Shown: positions 61,266-64,000 of the stretch, piece after piece
Layout: each line of letters begins with the position of its first letter
Position numbering within the stretch: position 1 is the first letter of the stretch
Notes under the pieces: model-generated
The model's input: the letters and a program-made list of their open reading frames with translations, nothing else
Database searches by the model: none
What the model was told of the DNA's origin: nothing
Made by a program: the position numbers and the translations under genes
Assembly (NCBI GenBank): GCA_910588215.1
Contig: CAJUQJ010000016.1
Coordinates: 1 to 64,000 of the forward strand
Source: an uncultured Lachnospiraceae bacterium
GTDB lineage: Bacteria; Bacillota; Clostridia; Lachnospirales; Lachnospiraceae
Length of the DNA stretch: 64,000 bases
Direction: 5' to 3'

Positions 61266-61988
61266 TCAATTGTAACGGTACGTTTCAAAAAATGTCTTGA
61301 ACCAGGGATTATAGTAATTGGCAAAAGCCATCTTCGCCTCTTTCAATCTTGTGTCCGCATCCGCTATCAGTTGAGCATTCACATGTCCCATAGTGTAATA
61401 ATCATAGTGCCTTGCCGTGATCTTATCCAGAGAGCCGCGCCATGCCGTCTCATCGGAGCCGATCTTCGCACTGTAGCCGCCCCAGAGAGTGTCCCCTGCG
61501 ATCAGGAGGCGATAACCGTCTCTTGTCACGTCAAAGCAAAGAGAACCCATGGTATGGCCCGGCGTATGCATCACTTCCAGCCGCAGTCCTTCCGCCTCAT
61601 AAAGGTCTCCTTCCTTTAACAGACCGTCCACCTGACAGGGCGTCGAGCTGGTACCGTAAAGAATGGCAGCGGAAGTCATTTCCGAGTCTCCCTCCTCCAC
61701 CTGCTTTACATCCGCCTCGTGGAGATACAGCCTTACACCGAATTCTTCTTTCCAGAGATGCGCCGCTCCCACATGGTCATAATGTCCGTGCGTGCCGAAT
61801 ATCTTCGTGATCTTTGCAGGATCCACCCCCACTCTGCGGACATTGTCTTTAATCTGTTCATACCCCTCAGGCGTGCCGCAGTCGATCAGGATATATTCTC
61901 CGTCTCCTTCCACCAGATATGCCGTAGCGTCAAAAGAGTGCGTCAGGCAGGGACCGCCCACCTGCCAGATTCCGTTTAATAATTTCAT
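61266..61988 (-). CDS. metallo-beta-lactamase-fold hydrolase
   Basis: 240 residues from the ATG at 61988 (GGAGGAAAAC). Motif THGHYDHVGA (HxHxDH) with a further His in HTPGHTMGSL and Asp in IAGDTLWGG gives a two-metal site. Candidates are glyoxalase II-like or lactonase activity; the sugar-gene context favours a lactone or ester of a sugar acid. It lies between GH38 and the ROK kinase. Confidence 0.8.
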   Translation of the reverse strand: MKLLNGIWQVGGPCLTHSFDATAYLVEGDGEYILIDCGTPEGYEQIKDNVRRVGVDPAKITKIFGTHGHYDHVGAAHLWKEEFGVRLYLHEADVKQVEEGDSEMTSAAILYGTSSTPCQVDGLLKEGDLYEAEGLRLEVMHTPGHTMGSLCFDVTRDGYRLLIAGDTLWGGYSAKIGSDETAWRGSLDKITARHYDYYTMGHVNAQLIADADTRLKEAKMAFANYYNPWFKTFFETYRYN

Positions 61989-61994
61989 GTTTTC

Positions 61995-62034
61995 CTCCAT
62001 TTCTGCGCTGCTTTTGTCTCAACAATGTTGAGAC
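61995..62034 (-). promoter_or_regulatory. recurrent leader and hairpin of the MBL-fold gene
   Basis: Perfect hairpin GTCTCAAC-att-GTTGAGAC (62016-62034), then AAA and the 18-nt block AGCAGCGCAGAAATGGAG (61995-62012) before the ATG. This is the clearest of the three identical leaders. Confidence 0.6.
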
Positions 62035-62095
62035 GTCGCATTAATCGACCATCTTGTATTCCTGTTTTCTGCACACGCATCGTCGTCAATGCAGT

Positions 62096-63100
62096 TTACA
62101 TAACACAAAAATCAGTGCCGTTGCTGTACAGTTCTTCATAGGCTTTGATCCCCACGGACACGGCGGCATAGTCTCCGATCTGTTCCCCCAGAGAAGCCGG
62201 CAGGATTCGGCATACGCCTGCCGACGCCTTAAGCGCCTCCTCCTCGATGACCTCCATCATCCTCTTCTCCAGCGCTTCTTTCTGTCTGGCATAGATGCTG
62301 CCGATCACGATCCTTTCCGGATTTAAGATATCAATGAGCAGCGAAAGTCCTCTTCCCAGGAATTCCCCTACCGTGTCAAAGATTTCCGCCGCCAGCAAGT
62401 CCCCCTGTTCCATAGCCTCCGCAATGGATTTGGCGGAAACATCGGCAAGCTCCTCTTCCCTTTGGCAAAACAGCGGCGGATTTCCTTTATCCAAAGCTTC
62501 CCTGGCGCGTCTCCTGCCAAGATCGGCAATGCCTCCTCCACTGCAGAATCCTTCAAAGGAACCTCTTTTTCCATACCCCATCGGCCCATCCTTTTCCAGC
62601 CGGATATGGCCCACCTCTCCCGCCAGATTGTTGGTGCCGGAATACAGCCGCCCGTTCAGAATCAGACCCGCTCCCATACCCGTGCCAAACGTCAGGAAGA
62701 TCATATTCTGACATCCTTTCCCTGCACCCATTCTCCACTCCGCCAGGGCGCAGGCATCTGCGTCGTTCTGGAGCATCACCGGCACCCCGAAAGCCTTCTT
62801 CAACGGTGTAAAGATATCCGCCCGCTCCCACTTCGGCAGATTAGGCGGGGATAGAATCAGCCCCTTCTCCGCATCAAGAGGCCCGCCGCAGGAAATGCCG
62901 ATAGAGCATAGCCGCCAACTGGGATTCTCCTGTAATTTCAAACGGATTATCCTGACAAAGTCCTTTACCGCCCGGGCAAAGTCCTCCCTCTCCGTCTCCA
63001 TCCTGATCTTATCAAGAAATGTGATCCCCTCCCTGCCAAAGCAGGCAAAAGAAATGGCGCACTTTGTTCCTCCTATATCAATACCGGTCACTACCTGCAT
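62096..63100 (-). CDS. ROK-family sugar kinase without the zinc cysteines
   Basis: 334 residues, no DNA-binding domain. The ATP site IDIGGTKCAISF (7-18), catalytic D113 in NDADACALAEW and GEVGHIRL (H165) are present. The usual zinc motif CxCGxxGC is replaced by GYGKRGSFEG, so no Cys remain. The role is phosphorylation of a hexose such as glucose, mannose or N-acetylmannosamine. The cluster context makes mannose reasonable. Confidence 0.82.
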   Translation of the reverse strand: MQVVTGIDIGGTKCAISFACFGREGITFLDKIRMETEREDFARAVKDFVRIIRLKLQENPSWRLCSIGISCGGPLDAEKGLILSPPNLPKWERADIFTPLKKAFGVPVMLQNDADACALAEWRMGAGKGCQNMIFLTFGTGMGAGLILNGRLYSGTNNLAGEVGHIRLEKDGPMGYGKRGSFEGFCSGGGIADLGRRRAREALDKGNPPLFCQREEELADVSAKSIAEAMEQGDLLAAEIFDTVGEFLGRGLSLLIDILNPERIVIGSIYARQKEALEKRMMEVIEEEALKASAGVCRILPASLGEQIGDYAAVSVGIKAYEELYSNGTDFCVM

Positions 63101-63126
63101 CTTCTAATCCGCTCCTTTCAAAACCT

Positions 63127-64000
63127 CTATGTCAATACTTTCCTTGACATATTCAGCGCTTCCGCACTTATCCCGTCCCCGCTTCCTTCACACGCTATGC
63201 TCCTTGCTTCGCCTGGCAGCAGTGTGAGATAATTATCCGAAAAATACGACCGTCCCTCTTCCCTTTCACGGCTTACATAGACGAACAGAGCCGCCGTATC
63301 CCCCGTATTTTTCATCAAAAGCCTGCCTTTGTCTTTCCACGTAAAAGTAACAACCGCCTCCTCCAGATCCCACACCGGCGCAAAATCTTTCTCCTTCGTA
63401 AAAAGATATTCATTCTCCGCCAGAATCTCCCCTTGCTCCAGCAGGGAAAGCCGAAGCAGCATAAGCGGCGTACCGCTCTGCGACAAATGACAATTCAGCT
63501 CCAGGATCTTCTCCGCCGTCTCACGAAGAACGTCTCTTTCTGCTTCCTCTCTGAGCAGGATATTCCCCTGCATATCAAAGAGAACCGCCTGTATGCACAC
63601 GCCTGCCTCGTCCTTTCCTTCCGGCCGGATTCCGCCCGCGAAGATCTCCGCCCAGAAACTCTCCCTGCCTGCCAGGGAAGGGGAGTCAAAGGCCGCCGTC
63701 ACATGACAGGCGGCGTATGCCTTCTTCATGCCATAATAGGCAGGTTTTGGCCAGCCGTAATAATCCACCACCGAAGTACAGAAGAGATTTGGATAAGGTT
63801 CGTTGAACTGCCAGGGGAGAGAGGCGCTGTTTCGCATGGCCCTCCTGATATTGCACTCCACCGCATATTTCAAGCCTTCATACTGCATAAACTGGCTGGC
63901 CTTCCGTATCTGTTCTGCCTCCGTCAGACGGCCCCCGAAAGTCTCCTGCACCAAGGATTCGTTGTTCCACCATGCTCCCCGATGGAAATAGACCTCATTG
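63127..64000 (-). CDS. C-terminal part of a GH2 glycosidase (beta-mannosidase-like), runs off the window
   Basis: About 290 residues; the frame stays open to the right edge (NEVYFHRGAWWNNESLVQETFGG), so the catalytic acid and nucleophile lie outside or at the edge. SLPWQFNEPYPNLFCTSVVDYYGWPKPAYYGMKKAY is the end of a GH2 barrel; beta-sandwich domains follow. The similarity is to beta-mannosidase or exo-beta-glucosaminidase-type GH2 enzymes. The position next to GH38 suits manno-glycan breakdown. Confidence 0.78.
   Translation of the reverse strand, partial: NEVYFHRGAWWNNESLVQETFGGRLTEAEQIRKASQFMQYEGLKYAVECNIRRAMRNSASLPWQFNEPYPNLFCTSVVDYYGWPKPAYYGMKKAYAACHVTAAFDSPSLAGRESFWAEIFAGGIRPEGKDEAGVCIQAVLFDMQGNILLREEAERDVLRETAEKILELNCHLSQSGTPLMLLRLSLLEQGEILAENEYLFTKEKDFAPVWDLEEAVVTFTWKDKGRLLMKNTGDTAALFVYVSREREEGRSYFSDNYLTLLPGEARSIACEGSGDGISAEALNMSRKVLT

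Noticed and set aside
60111..61619. 502-residue open frame on the plus strand
   Set aside because: Antisense to the second GH38 and the MBL-fold gene, both with intact motifs.
1..64000. tRNA, rRNA or known riboswitch
   Set aside because: No cloverleaf with TTCGANNC-type T-loop context, no rRNA segment and no familiar riboswitch core could be made out by eye; a covariance scan was not possible.

Overview
The window reads as a chromosomal segment of a Lachnospiraceae-type gut Firmicute (class Clostridia). The grounds are the SCIFF ribosomal-peptide locus next to a fused SecDF, the priA-def-fmt-rsmB-rlmN-prpC-prkC-rsgA housekeeping order, a MurE with the meso-diaminopimelate DNPR motif, strong GGAGG ribosome binding sites and roughly balanced GC. 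Almost every gene lies on the minus strand, so transcription runs from high to low coordinates. The exceptions are a CNNM/CBS membrane protein (22378-23670) and an AraC-type regulator (41074-41925). I found no rRNA, tRNA, CRISPR array, prophage or intact transposase.

Layout. Positions 1-2550 form a decayed accessory patch. Two 57-bp inverted repeats (564-620 and 2375-2431) bound a LURP-one-related (LOR) family gene and a dead methyltransferase/acetyltransferase chimera; each repeat belongs to an outward-facing leader. Positions 2550-15118 hold the conserved translation, cell-wall and signalling operon murE-priA-def-fmt-(M-peptidase)-rsmB-rlmN-prpC-prkC-rsgA. Positions 15573-21895 hold recJ, secDF, the radical-SAM SCIFF maturase, the SCIFF precursor and a TIGR04086-type membrane protein. 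Positions 22378-29790 are mixed core genes (CNNM/CBS protein, phosphatase, SseB-like protein, DMT transporter, hisS and several unknowns). Positions 29912-37176 encode an oligopeptide ABC transporter (oppABCDF), followed in the genome by a membrane protein and an M3 oligoendopeptidase, which together suggest peptide uptake and cytosolic trimming. Two regulators sit at 39755-41925.

Positions 42051-64000 form a large glycan and sugar-utilisation region. It has two GH38 alpha-mannosidases, a GH2 enzyme running off the right edge, a GH3, a GH36 of the raffinose synthase/alpha-galactosidase type and a sucrose-phosphorylase-like GH13. It also has a ROK repressor, a ROK kinase, a metallo-beta-lactamase-fold hydrolase and an 854-residue FAD oxidoreductase. 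In the middle lies a compact set (racemase-like protein, class II fructose-bisphosphate-type aldolase, DUF1537 acid-sugar kinase, SIS isomerase, class II FucA-type aldolase) that looks like a phosphorylated sugar-acid pathway. GH36 plus sucrose phosphorylase would turn raffinose-family sugars into glucose 1-phosphate and fructose; GH38, GH2 and the ROK kinase would handle manno-configured glycans. No sugar transporter is visible in this part.

Non-coding signal is rich. Several dispersed palindromic elements recur (15151-15262, 22023-22196, 25400-25453, 29330-29383, 34758-34843, 39733-39746, 52125-52347). A recurrent 18-nt leader ending in AATGGAG, preceded by a hairpin, sits just before three sugar genes. 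Because the Shine-Dalgarno is embedded in ATGGAGG, many genes have a spurious upstream ATG; starts are placed at the downstream ATG where spacing is right.
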